Made by a program: the position numbers and the translations under genes. 64,000 bases of DNA from Rothia sp035916755 (GTDB taxonomy: Bacteria; Actinomycetota; Actinomycetes; Actinomycetales; Micrococcaceae), in the NCBI RefSeq assembly GCF_035916755.1, contig NZ_JAYWIX010000004.1, positions 1 to 64,000 on the forward strand. Direction: 5' to 3'. Shown piece after piece: positions 42,476-51,841 of the stretch. Positions within the stretch are counted from its first letter, which is position 1. The number at the start of each line of letters is the position of its first letter. Under the pieces are notes generated by a model. That model searched no databases, was not told where the DNA came from, and saw only the letters and a list, made by a program, of their open reading frames with translations.

Positions 42476-42619
42476 TTAGGCGGTGAGGTTGTACTCCACG
42501 CCCTCGTAGCCAGCGCGGAAGGCGCGGACGCTGCGGGTAAGGTGCACGTAGAAAGCACCGAGAGACATCACAAGCATCATGACCATAACAACCATGAGTG
42601 CGGTAAAGAGCAGATTCAT
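42476..42619 (-). CDS. Small membrane protein, 47 residues
   Basis: The frame begins MNLLFTALMVVMVMMLVMSL, an almost uninterrupted hydrophobic helix, then a basic, aromatic tail (YVHLTRSVRAFRAGYEGVEY) and ends NLTA. A GGAGGT site sits 7 bp before the ATG, and a strong terminator with U-run follows, so it is very probably expressed. It is too short for most gene callers. One membrane helix with a cytoplasmic tail is predicted. No family is recognised. Confidence 0.75.
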   Translation of the reverse strand: MNLLFTALMVVMVMMLVMSLGAFYVHLTRSVRAFRAGYEGVEYNLTA

Positions 42620-42902
42620 TGTTCTGACCTCCATCTAGGGGACAGGCAGCTGGGAGACCGCCTAAGGAGTCAGGGCCTACTCTAGCAACATCGCATGAGC
42701 CTGCCCTTTGTATTAAGTTAGTGCTGGGCCATAAACTTCAACGGTGAAGCATGACGTGAAACGACTATACACCCTTTCAGCAGGTGGCACGCAAGTTTTG
42801 CAGTAATTCTGGTCTACACTGTGAGCAGAGGGGCGCGCAGGGCGTCATAGATAGGTCATATTAGACAAGTCACATTTTGATAACACGGAGGGGTGCTTAG
42901 CA

Positions 42903-43787
42903 GTGCCTGAAGGCGATACCGTATGGCGGCAGGCCCGCTCTCTCCACCGCGCCCTTGCCGGTAGAACAGCCCACACTACAGATTTCCGCTACCCCCAGGT
43001 TGCCGACATCAATCTGGCGGGCCAGCCCATTCACGGGGCCCTGGCCCGGGGTAAGCATATTCTGCTGCGTATCGGTGAGATGACCGTGCACTCCCACCTG
43101 AAGATGGACGGCATCTGGCACCTCTATGGGCTAGATGCGGACGGCGCACGTGAGAAGTGGCGGCGCCCGGCTGATCAGGTGCGGGCTCTGATTCAGGCTA
43201 ATGCAAGGATTGATAGTGACGGGCAGGTAGTGCCCGGCAGCCACCCGGTCGAAGCTGTGGGCTTTACCCTGGGGCTACTTGAGGTTTTCCCCACCAGCCA
43301 GGAGGCTGACCGCCTATCCTACCTGGGCCCCGATCTGCTTGGTCCCGACTGGTCGGTTGAGCAGGCGGTAGCTAACCTAGCTGCCCGGCCGGAGCGCCCC
43401 TTAGGGGTAGCCCTGCTCGATCAGAAGAACCTGGCCGGTATTGGCACCATCTACCGGGCTGAGACCTGTTTTCTCGCGGGTCTTGACCCGCGCACCCCGG
43501 TGGGGGCGGTGCCCGATATCGCTGCCGTGGTCTCGATCGCCCGCCTGCTGCTGGATGCTAACCGCGGGCGTCCGCACCGGGTCACCCGCACCAGCGCCGA
43601 GCCGCTCTGGTGCTACGGGCGGGCAGGTCGCCCCTGCTACCGCTGCGGGGAAACCATCAGCAAGGAAGACCTCTCAGAAACCGGCACCGGCGCCGACCGC
43701 TACGCAGCGGGCCACCTGTACGCCCGCGAGGAAGACACCGACCGCATTAGCTTCCGCTGCCCCGGCTGCCAGGAGCTGCCGGGCTAA
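42903..43787 (+). CDS. nei: Fpg/Nei-family DNA glycosylase
   Basis: This 294-residue base-excision repair glycosylase/lyase uses the N-terminal proline (PEGDTVWRQA) as nucleophile and E3 as the acid. The H2TH segment (near residues 165-185, DQKNLAGIGTIYRAE) and a C-terminal zinc finger (CYRCGETISK...CPGCQ) complete the fold. The PEGDT start is the Nei2-like actinobacterial type. The start is GTG 42903, preceded by an ACGGAGGGG site. Together with lhr upstream it forms a repair neighbourhood. It is convergent with the AAA ATPase gene. Confidence 0.93.
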   Translation: MPEGDTVWRQARSLHRALAGRTAHTTDFRYPQVADINLAGQPIHGALARGKHILLRIGEMTVHSHLKMDGIWHLYGLDADGAREKWRRPADQVRALIQANARIDSDGQVVPGSHPVEAVGFTLGLLEVFPTSQEADRLSYLGPDLLGPDWSVEQAVANLAARPERPLGVALLDQKNLAGIGTIYRAETCFLAGLDPRTPVGAVPDIAAVVSIARLLLDANRGRPHRVTRTSAEPLWCYGRAGRPCYRCGETISKEDLSETGTGADRYAAGHLYAREEDTDRISFRCPGCQELPG

Positions 43788-43800
43788 ACCTGCCACTAGG

Positions 43801-44919
43801 CTAAGCAAAATGTTCACCAGCAACATGCTCGCGCAGATATTCCCGTAGATAAGGAATCGTAAAATCCACGTAACCGTGCTGAGAAGACTCGATGAGCTCA
43901 TACCCCATCAAACGATTCCGATAGGTATTCGCATACTGCGGAGTGCTACCTAAACGATTTGCTATATCAGACATCTTGCTCGGCCCATCATCAACAGACA
44001 TCGCTGCAAGAAAGCTCTTATCTACGCCAGACAGACCCGCCAAAGCAGGCTCATGCACCAGATGCCCCACCCGGCGCCGGGCAGCAGCCACCCCGCGCTC
44101 AGCAGCTTCAAGCCCAATTACGGAATCAGCTCTAGCAGCACGCCAGCTCTCATACCCAACACTCTGAATCAAAAACGGGTAACCACCGGTGCCTTCAACA
44201 GCTAAGGTAAGGGCTTCTTCACTGAAGGGCTTACCAAACTGTGTGGCTGGCCCTTGCAAGGCTTCCTCAATATCGAGCGGATTCACGGCCCCCAGGGTGA
44301 TACGCTCAGCGCGACGCAGAAAGGTCAGCACCTCGTCCCCGGTTAAATCGTGGACGGCCTGAGGCAGACCCGCTGCAATAAAAGCAATATTCTTGCCCTG
44401 GCGGAAAGCATGTTGGACTTCTTGAGTCAGCACCCTGAGGTCATCGAGAGCGTTACGATGGGCCTCATCTACAGTTATTAAAAGTCCTCCACCTTGCTCT
44501 GCTGCAAGGTCGGCAACCTCAAATAAGAGGGAACGAAAACCGCCCAGAGGCGCCTTACCTTCTGACCACCCGACGGCGCCTCCCACACCAAATAGGTTTA
44601 CTTCGATTTGGTTGAGTTTTCGGGCATCTTGTTTGCCTAGATCATAAAGCAGGCGAGGTAGACGCTCATCTTTGAGTTCCTGTATAAGGCCGGGGCGGGC
44701 AGTCATAGATACTACGGCCCACCCGTGATGTAGGGCCAGGTCCTCGTAGGCATTCAGAAGAACGGTTTTGCCAGAGCCTCGTGTTCCCGTTACGAGCAGG
44801 GCTCGGGCAGGTGCACCGGGGCCATCTTCAAGGGCTTCTTCAAAGTCAGCGAGAAGCTGCGCCCGCCCGACCAGCAGAGGAGGGGTAACACCGAAGGTTG
44901 GCGTAAAAGGGTTAGCCAT
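43801..44919 (-). CDS. AAA/STAND-like ATPase of unknown function
   Basis: This 372-residue protein has Walker A TGTRGSGKT (44-52), Walker B LLITVDEAH near 150 and an arginine-rich sensor region (FLRRAERITLG). A helical and winged-helix C-terminal part (about 260-372, SDIANRLGSTPQYANTYRNRL) follows. This is the layout of ATPases of the Orc/Cdc6-like or MNS class found alone on bacterial genomes. It has no partner gene. Only 13 bp separate it from the convergent nei stop. Its upstream region is A/T rich with repeated TTCTTATT. A defence or stress role is possible but unproven. Confidence 0.8.
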   Translation of the reverse strand: MANPFTPTFGVTPPLLVGRAQLLADFEEALEDGPGAPARALLVTGTRGSGKTVLLNAYEDLALHHGWAVVSMTARPGLIQELKDERLPRLLYDLGKQDARKLNQIEVNLFGVGGAVGWSEGKAPLGGFRSLLFEVADLAAEQGGGLLITVDEAHRNALDDLRVLTQEVQHAFRQGKNIAFIAAGLPQAVHDLTGDEVLTFLRRAERITLGAVNPLDIEEALQGPATQFGKPFSEEALTLAVEGTGGYPFLIQSVGYESWRAARADSVIGLEAAERGVAAARRRVGHLVHEPALAGLSGVDKSFLAAMSVDDGPSKMSDIANRLGSTPQYANTYRNRLMGYELIESSQHGYVDFTIPYLREYLREHVAGEHFA

Positions 44920-45015
44920 ACGCTTCCCACACCTTTCTCATACTTTCTTATTCTTATTTATTCTTTCTTATTTTTTATATCTTGGGTAGAGCATGCGGGG
45001 AGTAAACTACTCACC

Positions 45016-46344
45016 ATGACCACCACCACATTTACCCCCACCTATACCCCAGATGCAGATGTACAGGAGGCCCTGGCCGCCCGCTTTCTGCGCTACTCGG
45101 CGATCTCTAGCCAGTCGGACGCCTCAGCATCGGTCGTGCCCACCAGCCAGGGACAGTGGGAGCTGGCCCGTCTGCTCAAGGACGAACTCACGGCAGCCGG
45201 TGCCCACAACGTGCACCTGAGCGACACCTGCGTGCTGACCGCCCGCATTCCCTCCACCCTGCCCGCAGGCACCGAAGCCCCCGCCGTCGGATTCTGCACC
45301 CACCTCGATACGGTTGACGTCAACCTCTCCCCCGACGTGCACGCCCGCGTCATCGACTACCCCGGCGGGGACATCTGCCTGAACACCGACCTCAACATCT
45401 GGTTGCGCGAGGCCGAGCACCCCGAAATCACCCGCTACACCGGCCAGCGCATCATCGTCACCGACGGCACCAGTGTGCTGGGAGCGGACGACAAGGCCGG
45501 GGTCGCCTCGGTCATGGAAGCAGCCGTGCGGCTCTTAGCTGCAGACGCGGACGCCGCCGGGCAGGCGGGTGCCCAGGGGCAGGGAAGCGGGGCGGGTGCG
45601 TCCGCCCATCCCGATATCTACCTCTCCTTTGTGCCGGATGAAGAAATCGGCCTGCTGGGCGTGCGCACCATGGACCTGGCGCGCTTCCCCGTGGATTATG
45701 CCTACACCCTGGACTGCTGCGAACTGGGTGAACTGGTTGAGGCTACCTTCAATGCCGGGCATGCCCGTCTGCACGTTGAGGGCGTGACCGCCCACCCGAT
45801 GAACTCCAAGGGCAACCTGGTCAACCCGATTCTGGTGGCCCACGACTTTGTGGCGGCCCTCGACCGCGCTCAGACCCCCGAGCACACTGAGGGGCGTGAG
45901 GGCTACCTCTGGGTCAATGGGATGGCGGGCAACCAGGCGACCGCAACCGTCGATATCAGTATCCGCGACCACGACCGAGCCAGCTACGAGGCCAAAAAGG
46001 ACTTCCTGCGCGACCTATCTGAGCGGACGGCAGAAGCCAACCCGCGGGCGTCCGTGCAGCTGGATATCTCAGATATCTACAGCAACCTTGAGGACGCCAA
46101 AACCAGCGCCAACGCCGTGGCGGCCGAGCATCTGCGCGCCGCCTTTGCCCGGCTGGGTATCGAGCCCATCAACCTGGCCATGCGCGGGGGCACCGACGGC
46201 TCGTACCTCTCCACCCGGGGAATCTACACCCCCAACTTCTTCACGGGAGCGCACAACTTCCACTCCAACTGCGAGTTCCTGCCCCTACCCGCCTTTGAGG
46301 CTAGCTACCGGGTGGTGCGGGAGCTGATGGTGGGTTCCCTTTAG
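45016..46344 (+). CDS. pepT: Peptidase T (tripeptide aminopeptidase)
   Basis: This 442-residue di-zinc M20-family peptidase releases N-terminal residues from tripeptides. The zinc ligands are HLDTVD (near 96), GADDKAGVAS (near 155) and PDEEIG (near 213). MRGGTDGSYLS and the final ANFH-like GAHNFHSNCEF are family marks. A 20-residue Gly/Ala/Gln-rich insert (about 180-197) separates two core strands, which is unusual. The ATG start fits the conserved N-terminus. It is monocistronic and cytoplasmic. Confidence 0.94.
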   Translation: MTTTTFTPTYTPDADVQEALAARFLRYSAISSQSDASASVVPTSQGQWELARLLKDELTAAGAHNVHLSDTCVLTARIPSTLPAGTEAPAVGFCTHLDTVDVNLSPDVHARVIDYPGGDICLNTDLNIWLREAEHPEITRYTGQRIIVTDGTSVLGADDKAGVASVMEAAVRLLAADADAAGQAGAQGQGSGAGASAHPDIYLSFVPDEEIGLLGVRTMDLARFPVDYAYTLDCCELGELVEATFNAGHARLHVEGVTAHPMNSKGNLVNPILVAHDFVAALDRAQTPEHTEGREGYLWVNGMAGNQATATVDISIRDHDRASYEAKKDFLRDLSERTAEANPRASVQLDISDIYSNLEDAKTSANAVAAEHLRAAFARLGIEPINLAMRGGTDGSYLSTRGIYTPNFFTGAHNFHSNCEFLPLPAFEASYRVVRELMVGSL

Positions 46345-46461
46345 CCACCCTTGACGCACAATACAAAGCAGATAAACTGGTTTTATCTTAAGGATGACAG
46401 CAAACAAGGCGGGGCAACCCCGGTAGCCGCTTACTACCAGAGTCACCCCTTGCTGTAGGAC

Positions 46462-46590
46462 CTATCGAATGAACGGTTCGATAGCTTCCAAAAGCTTTGC
46501 TACAGCTCCGATGAGTATTGCAGTAGCGACGATTCTGACTGCAATCTTGTCGGGGCTGTTTTTCTTAGCCTTGCTTTTAGCCACAGCCAT
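46462..46590 (-). CDS. Small cationic amphipathic protein, 42 residues
   Basis: The frame reads MAVAKSKAKKNSPDKIAVRI followed by VATAILIGAVAKLLEAIEPFIR. It has a lysine-rich head and one amphipathic or membrane helix. GAGGAGGT lies 2-8 bp before the ATG/GTG (the GTG two codons in may be the true start). The composition recalls leaderless bacteriocin-like or small membrane-toxin peptides, but no homologue is recognised. It lies between pepT and rluA on the opposite strand. Confidence 0.55.
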   Translation of the reverse strand: MAVAKSKAKKNSPDKIAVRIVATAILIGAVAKLLEAIEPFIR

Positions 46591-46716
46591 TACCTCCTCT
46601 CTGGTCTCACGCTCGCGGAGATTTTCTTAAGGATGGATGTACCGCGTGGAGTCCACGAGAGAGGCAGTTCAACTCTATCAAGCAGGCCTTGGGGTCTACC
46701 TGCGATAATAGAGCCC

Positions 46717-47832
46717 ATGCGCCGAATCAACCGCCACCTTTCCCCCAAGCCCCTGCCCCAGCGCAACGGGATTGACGCCGTCTCTTTTGTGCTACCCGAC
46801 GCGGGCAACCCCGAGGACGATACCCTGGGGGCAACCACGGTGCTGGACTACCTGGTAGCCCGCTTCTACCCCCACGAGCGCTCCCTCTTCACCTCCCGTT
46901 TTGATCGCGATGAGGTGAAGGACGCCGACGGGCAAGCCGTTGCCCCCGACGCCCCTTTGACCGGTCAAAAGATCTGGTACTACCGGGAACTGGGCGTTGA
47001 GAAGCCGGTTCCCTTTGACATGCCGGTGCTCTACGAGGACGAGTGGGTGCTGGCCATTGATAAGCCCCACTTCCTGCCTACCACCCCGAACGGCTCTTTT
47101 GTCGCGCATACTGCCCTGACCCAGCTGCGGGTGCGGGAGAACAACCCCGATCTGATTCCGATTCACCGCCTGGATCGGGCAACTGCCGGGGTGGTACTTT
47201 TTGCCAAGACCCCAGAGGCCCGCGCCCCTTTTCAGACCATGTTCCAGCGGCGAGAACCCACCAAGACCTACGAGGCAGTGGCGGTTCCCATCGCCGGGCT
47301 GGAGGTGGGGCAGAGTCTGACGGTGCGCTCGCGCATTGATAACCAGCACGGGGCCCTGCAAGTAGCCCACACCGGAGTTGAGCTTCTGCCCGGTGACACC
47401 GGGCCCCTGCCCGTTGAGACCAAGGCGGAGCGACGCGAGCGCCGCCGCTCCGGGGCGTCCTTTGAGGGGCTGAATGCCCAGTCGCGTATTACCTGCCTGA
47501 CGGTGTTTGAGGTGGCGGACGGCGTCCTGCCCGCTGTTTCTGAAGCCAACCCGGCCCTGCCCCTGCCGCAGGCGGGCACGTCCCTGGCCCACTATCTTTT
47601 GGAACCGCATACCGGTAAGACCCACCAGTTGCGGGTGCACCTGGCGGCAGCCGGGGCCCCGATTGTGGGGGACGTGGTCTACCCGGTCGTCCTGCCCATC
47701 GCCGAGGACGAGCCAGCCCTCCCCCTCCAGCTGCTGGCCAGGTCGCTGACCTTCCCCCACCCCTTCACCGGGGACGTCGTGACGGTGCAGAGCGGGCGGA
47801 GGCTAGGCCTCATCGAAGCTTCTGCCCCCTAG
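46717..47832 (+). CDS. RluA-family RNA pseudouridine synthase
   Basis: This 371-residue protein converts uridine to pseudouridine in rRNA or tRNA. The catalytic aspartate is in IHRLDRATAGV (HRLD motif), near residue 153. The LEPHTGKTHQLRVHLAAAG segment near 305 is the second family motif. About 80 N-terminal residues precede the core without an S4 domain. The start is ATG 46717; the frame upstream to 46633 runs through non-coding sequence. The target cannot be told from sequence. Confidence 0.92.
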   Translation: MRRINRHLSPKPLPQRNGIDAVSFVLPDAGNPEDDTLGATTVLDYLVARFYPHERSLFTSRFDRDEVKDADGQAVAPDAPLTGQKIWYYRELGVEKPVPFDMPVLYEDEWVLAIDKPHFLPTTPNGSFVAHTALTQLRVRENNPDLIPIHRLDRATAGVVLFAKTPEARAPFQTMFQRREPTKTYEAVAVPIAGLEVGQSLTVRSRIDNQHGALQVAHTGVELLPGDTGPLPVETKAERRERRRSGASFEGLNAQSRITCLTVFEVADGVLPAVSEANPALPLPQAGTSLAHYLLEPHTGKTHQLRVHLAAAGAPIVGDVVYPVVLPIAEDEPALPLQLLARSLTFPHPFTGDVVTVQSGRRLGLIEASAP

Positions 47833-47835
47833 CCG

Positions 47836-47904
47836 CCGAATGTGACACCTTTTCCCGAATGTCGGGAGTAAACACACCCGCTCGGGAATACAAGGCACAT
47901 TCGG
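47836..47904. repeat. REP-like intergenic hairpin A
   Basis: CCGAATGTG (47836-47844) pairs with CACATTCGG (47896-47904), with TTCCCGA/TCGGGAA inside. The right half CCCGCTCGGGAATA, then AAGGCACATTC, recurs with small changes at about 49316-49343 on the other side of the MFS gene. It may act as a terminator between convergent genes. Confidence 0.6.
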
Positions 47905-47919
47905 CCCGGGACTTTGAAG

Positions 47920-49239
47920 CTACTCGGCTACAGGTACAGGGGCACCCTTTTCTACTGACTCAGCACTCCTGGCTGGCAGCAGCTGCAGACCGCGCACCAC
48001 CAGGTAGATAGCCGCCAGTAGCCAAAGGCCAGCGAGTACCCAGGCCACCTGGTAAATCGTCACAAAGGCCAAAACCGCCGAGGTCGCCACCAGGCCAATC
48101 GGCCCGGCCACCTGGCTAATAGCCATAAAGATAGAGAAGGACCGGCCGCGAATCTGCTCGGGTACACCCTCGGTCACCAGCAGGGTCTGCAGGGGGTTCA
48201 TAATACCCCCGCCCAAGCCGGAAATCCCCAAGCCCACGATGGCTAACCAGGAAGTTTCGAGCAGGGCCATGCCAAAGAAGGCCAGGGTATAGAAGACCAT
48301 ACCCACCACCCAGGCCCGGCGCGGGAAGGGAATAATCTTCCCCGCCACCATGCTGGTCACCATCATGCCCACGGCAAAGGCAGACATGGACGCCCCGTAC
48401 AGCCCCGGCTGGTTAATCCCCTGGAAGTGGGCAGGCAGAAGCACCATCAGATAGGGCATTACCAGGACCATCGATAGCAAAGAATCCAGAGCCAGCAGAC
48501 GAATCACCGGGTAGCCCAGGGCTTTCTTCCAGCCCGCAAGCCCCTTGAGGGGGTCTTCGGTAGGGGCTTCAGGGGAGGACGCTGGCACCTGCCCGTCCGC
48601 ACCCGGTTGGGCGGGGGCGTCCTGACCCTCAGCAAGGACGTCCGCCCCTGCCTTCTGCAGGCGTAGGGAGGCGGTCAGCGCGGCGGCCACCAGGGAGCAA
48701 GCAGCCGTGATCCAGAGAACCTGCTCGATGGGCAGGGCCGTCATCAGCACACCAGCCGCAGCGGGTCCGACCAAGAAACTCACCCCGCTCAGGGCCTGAT
48801 TCCAGCCAGAAATCTGGGCGACCTTCTTACCAGAGGTTTCAGCAACATCGCCGACCAGGGCAGCCCGGGCGCTCATACCGGGAATATCACCCACCGCACC
48901 CAAAATACCGATAACAATGAACCAGCTCAGCGTCAGCCCAAAAACCATATCAACCGCAATCACGGCCACCACCGACAGACCCGAAATAATATCCGAAATC
49001 ACCGACACCGGTTTCAGACCCAGACTATCGACCAGGTTGCCCCCAAAATAGGCAAAAACCAGCGACGGCACTGCAATCGCAGCCGCCACGATACCGGCAG
49101 CAGCCGGGTTACCAGTGCGCTCTAGCACCAGCCAGGGCCAGACAATACCGGCAATAGAATTGCCCAGCATCGACAGGGCAGCAGAAGACAAATAAACCCA
49201 GACAGCAGAAACCCGCCCGGTGGAAGAAGAGGTGTGCAT
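47920..49239 (-). CDS. MFS transporter, probable drug exporter
   Basis: This 439-residue protein has about twelve hydrophobic helices with a charged central loop (near residues 190-225, rich in Pro, Gly, Ala and acidic residues). The pattern in helix 1-4, with FAYFGGNLVDSLGLKP after helix 2, fits the MFS exporters related to macrolide and enterobactin pumps. The start is set at ATG 49239 (HTSSSTGRVSAVW follows). The substrate is unknown, and no regulator is next to it. Confidence 0.85.
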   Translation of the reverse strand: MHTSSSTGRVSAVWVYLSSAALSMLGNSIAGIVWPWLVLERTGNPAAAGIVAAAIAVPSLVFAYFGGNLVDSLGLKPVSVISDIISGLSVVAVIAVDMVFGLTLSWFIVIGILGAVGDIPGMSARAALVGDVAETSGKKVAQISGWNQALSGVSFLVGPAAAGVLMTALPIEQVLWITAACSLVAAALTASLRLQKAGADVLAEGQDAPAQPGADGQVPASSPEAPTEDPLKGLAGWKKALGYPVIRLLALDSLLSMVLVMPYLMVLLPAHFQGINQPGLYGASMSAFAVGMMVTSMVAGKIIPFPRRAWVVGMVFYTLAFFGMALLETSWLAIVGLGISGLGGGIMNPLQTLLVTEGVPEQIRGRSFSIFMAISQVAGPIGLVATSAVLAFVTIYQVAWVLAGLWLLAAIYLVVRGLQLLPARSAESVEKGAPVPVAE

Positions 49240-49293
49240 AAACACAAACTCTAGCCGATACCCCCCCCCCAGTGCCAAGAGGTGCCACTTACT

Positions 49294-49343
49294 CCCGAGC
49301 GTGGGGGGTTAGACTGCCCCGCTCGGGAATAAGAGGCGCATTC
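49294..49343. repeat. REP-like intergenic hairpin B
   Basis: CCCGAGCG (49294-49301) pairs with CGCTCGGG (49320-49327). The following GAATAAGAGGCGCATTC resembles the right half of hairpin A. A run of ten C lies just left, at 49261-49270. It separates the divergent MFS and GH76 genes. Confidence 0.55.
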
Positions 49344-49428
49344 AGCGCAGACCCACTAGCCCCACCAGCCGGTAGACTAAAAACCGGCCCAGGCCACCGC
49401 CCACCGACGCGCCACAGAAAGAGACACC

Positions 49429-50691
49429 ATGCGCCCCAAGCACCTGCAGCACTCACCCGACCAGCTCGCAGCGCTCACCGCCGAGCACCGCCAGGCGCTG
49501 GGGCAGCGGGCAGGTACCGCCGCCTACTCTGTGACACGACTCTTCGGGCACCGGGTCGCAGGCCTCCCCGGCACTCTACTAGGACGCACCCTGCACCCCG
49601 ACACCCGCCGCCGCAGCCAGCGGCACGGCGAATGGCACTACTGGTGGCAGGCCCACCTACTCGACAACCTGGTCGATGCCGGCTTCCGCCAGCTCACCGC
49701 ACCCGACGGGCAGGAGCAGGCCCGGGCGTTCCTCCAGCAGGCCCGCGCGGTGCTACGTGGCATTCAAGTACGCAACTTCGGCTCCTACCCCAACTCCTTC
49801 TACGACGACATGGCCTGGCTGACCCTGGCCTGCGAGCGCCTCAACCGGCTGGCGCTCGCGGTGGAGGGGAACGGAGATTCTGCTGCCCAGGACGCTGCCA
49901 CCCGGCTCTACCGGGAGCTGGCAGCTGCCTGCACCCCTGAGGTGGGTGGGGGTGCCTTCTGGTCGAAGGACCACGATTTTAAGAACACCCCGGCAACCGC
50001 TCCCATTGCCCTGGCTCTCGCGCGGGCCCACCGGTATGACGAGGCGGCTGCCCTGCTGAACTGGCTGCACGCCAACCTCTTTGACGCCAAGCACGGCCTC
50101 TACCTGGACGGGGTCAAGGTGGCCGGGCGCGGGAATCGTGCCGAGATCTCCTCGGTGGAGCGTGGTCTCTACACCTATAACCAGGGGCCGGTTCTCGCGG
50201 CCTATCTGGCGATGCTTGATGCCGGTAAGTCTGAGCTGCTGACGGTTGACCCGGCTGAGCACATCGCCGAGGTTCTGGCCGGTATTGACCGGGAGTTTGG
50301 TCGCGATTTTGAGGTGTCAGAGGCAGAAACCCTGCGGGTTCTAGCGACCCAGGGCGGCGGGGACGGTGGGCTTTTTACCGGTATTTTGGTGCGCTACCTT
50401 GCCGAGGTTGCCACTCACGCTGCCCTACCGCAGGGCGTGCGGGAGCAGGCGCGGGATTTCATCCTTGCAACCGCCGAGCTCTTGTGGGACGGACGCCGCG
50501 AGTTCGACCCCGACCTGCCCATGAACGAGCTCGGCATCGACCCGACCGAGATTCGCGGTGAGGCTGTCGCGCTCTTTTCACCCGATGTCACCCGGCATAT
50601 TTCTGAGGTGCTCAAGCCTGCCCAGCCGGTTGATCTTTCAACCCAGCTCCAGGCCTGGATGGTGCTAGAAGCGGCGGCGCGGGTTTTCTAG
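49429..50691 (+). CDS. Glycoside hydrolase family 76-type protein
   Basis: This 420-residue protein has an (alpha/alpha)6 barrel with the paired catalytic aspartates of GH76 in SFYDDMAWL (near residues 126-127). W residues in HYWWQAHLLDN and the TYNQGPVLAAYL segment are also typical. GH76 enzymes cleave or transfer alpha-1,6-mannan linkages. No signal peptide is seen, so it acts inside the cell unless exported otherwise. Its 3' end overlaps the opposing membrane pseudogene by 27 bp. Confidence 0.85.
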   Translation: MRPKHLQHSPDQLAALTAEHRQALGQRAGTAAYSVTRLFGHRVAGLPGTLLGRTLHPDTRRRSQRHGEWHYWWQAHLLDNLVDAGFRQLTAPDGQEQARAFLQQARAVLRGIQVRNFGSYPNSFYDDMAWLTLACERLNRLALAVEGNGDSAAQDAATRLYRELAAACTPEVGGGAFWSKDHDFKNTPATAPIALALARAHRYDEAAALLNWLHANLFDAKHGLYLDGVKVAGRGNRAEISSVERGLYTYNQGPVLAAYLAMLDAGKSELLTVDPAEHIAEVLAGIDREFGRDFEVSEAETLRVLATQGGGDGGLFTGILVRYLAEVATHAALPQGVREQARDFILATAELLWDGRREFDPDLPMNELGIDPTEIRGEAVALFSPDVTRHISEVLKPAQPVDLSTQLQAWMVLEAAARVF

Positions 50692-51322
50692 GGCGGGCGC
50701 GGCCGCCTTATTCGCGCGGTAGACGGCCCAAAGTCCCAGCGCACCCAGAAGCACCAGCAGTAAGCCCACGGTATAGCTCGAGGCAATCTCAGACACCGGG
50801 AAACTGAACCCTGACGGATACCAGAACATGCCGGTGACGAGGGGCTCTGCTACAGCCCCCGCGGGAACCAGATAGCGCAGGAGCTTCCCTGCACAGTCGT
50901 CCTGCGCGGACCTAGCGCCCAACCAGCCCAGGGGCCCCGATATGATGACGGCTGCAATAAACCAGTGGTAGTTCTCAATCCAGATGCTGGCTTCCATGAT
51001 GCCAAGCAGGTTCCCCAGGGCGTAGTGCCCGGCTAGGGCCCCTAAGGACACCGCCACCGCGGCTGTCACAGGCCCCCCAGAGCGGGGCGGGGCGAGTTCT
51101 GCTGCCGGACCACAGCCAGCCCGCGTAGAACCCCAGGGCTGCCCATAGGGTGCCCGAGTTGAGGAACTTACTCACCACCTTACGCGCATAGGTGATGGCC
51201 TCAGCTTGACCCGAGAGCTGGGCTTCTGTGGTGATATTGCTCAGCAGCGATGCAACCGCTATGCAGAGGACCAGAGCGATGCAGGTGAGCAAGGGTCGGG
51301 CTTTGAAACGCGCAAGAACCAT
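50665..51322 (-). pseudogene. Membrane protein gene broken by a frameshift
   Basis: Two overlapping frames join to one polytopic protein of about 210 residues: the first starts at 51322 (VLARFKARPLLTCIALVL), and the second picks up as TAAVAVSLGALAGHYALG. The shift lies at a run of six G (minus strand; 51073-51078). Six hydrophobic segments and a YPSGFSFPVSE loop are visible. The family is not firmly known. It could be a real mutation or a homopolymer sequencing error. It starts 9 bp after the ohrR stop. Confidence 0.65.
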
Positions 51323-51331
51323 ACCCCTAAC

Positions 51332-51796
51332 CTACTTGGTTCCGTCTGCCCGTGGAGGTGTTTCGGCCAGGTGCTCAGCCAGGGCATCGAGTTCGGCCTT
51401 GAGGGCCAGGACGTCGAGGCCCTCGACCGCGCAGGCGGCGTAGATGGCCCCGGGGACGGACGCCGCGCGTCCTCTCAGCTCCTGCCCGGCAGGGGTGAGG
51501 CTGATGAGGGTGCGACGCTCGTCGCGGGCGTCACGGGTCTTAGTCAGCAGGCCGTGGTCAATCAGGCGTTTGATGAGCGGAGTCAGGGTGCCGCTGTCGA
51601 GGTCCAGGCGGGCGGCAAGTTCTTTCATGCCCAGCCCGTCGGGGTTCTCCCACATAACCAGCATGACCAGGTACTGGGGATAGGTCAGGCCCAGCTCCCC
51701 CAGGTGCTGCTGGTAGGCGCGGGTGACAGCCCGGCTGGAGCGGTAGAGGGAGAAGCAGAGCTGGTTGTCAAGGGCGAGGCTGCTGTCTTGGTTCAT
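51332..51796 (-). CDS. ohrR: OhrR, MarR-family organic peroxide sensor
   Basis: This 154-residue repressor has the peroxide-reactive cysteine in LDNQLCFSLYRSSR near residue 16. The MarR winged helix follows (ELAARLDLDSGTLTPLIKRL, wing RDARDERRTLISLT). Oxidation of the cysteine by organic hydroperoxides releases DNA and induces ohr. The start is set at ATG 51796 (NQDSSLALDNQ follows). It is divergent from ohr across a 100-bp region containing a strong palindromic operator. Confidence 0.95.
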   Translation of the reverse strand: MNQDSSLALDNQLCFSLYRSSRAVTRAYQQHLGELGLTYPQYLVMLVMWENPDGLGMKELAARLDLDSGTLTPLIKRLIDHGLLTKTRDARDERRTLISLTPAGQELRGRAASVPGAIYAACAVEGLDVLALKAELDALAEHLAETPPRADGTK

Positions 51797-51841
51797 TCCA
51801 CCCAGTATAGGTTGTGGGCAAATTATCAGCCAACAATTTAC

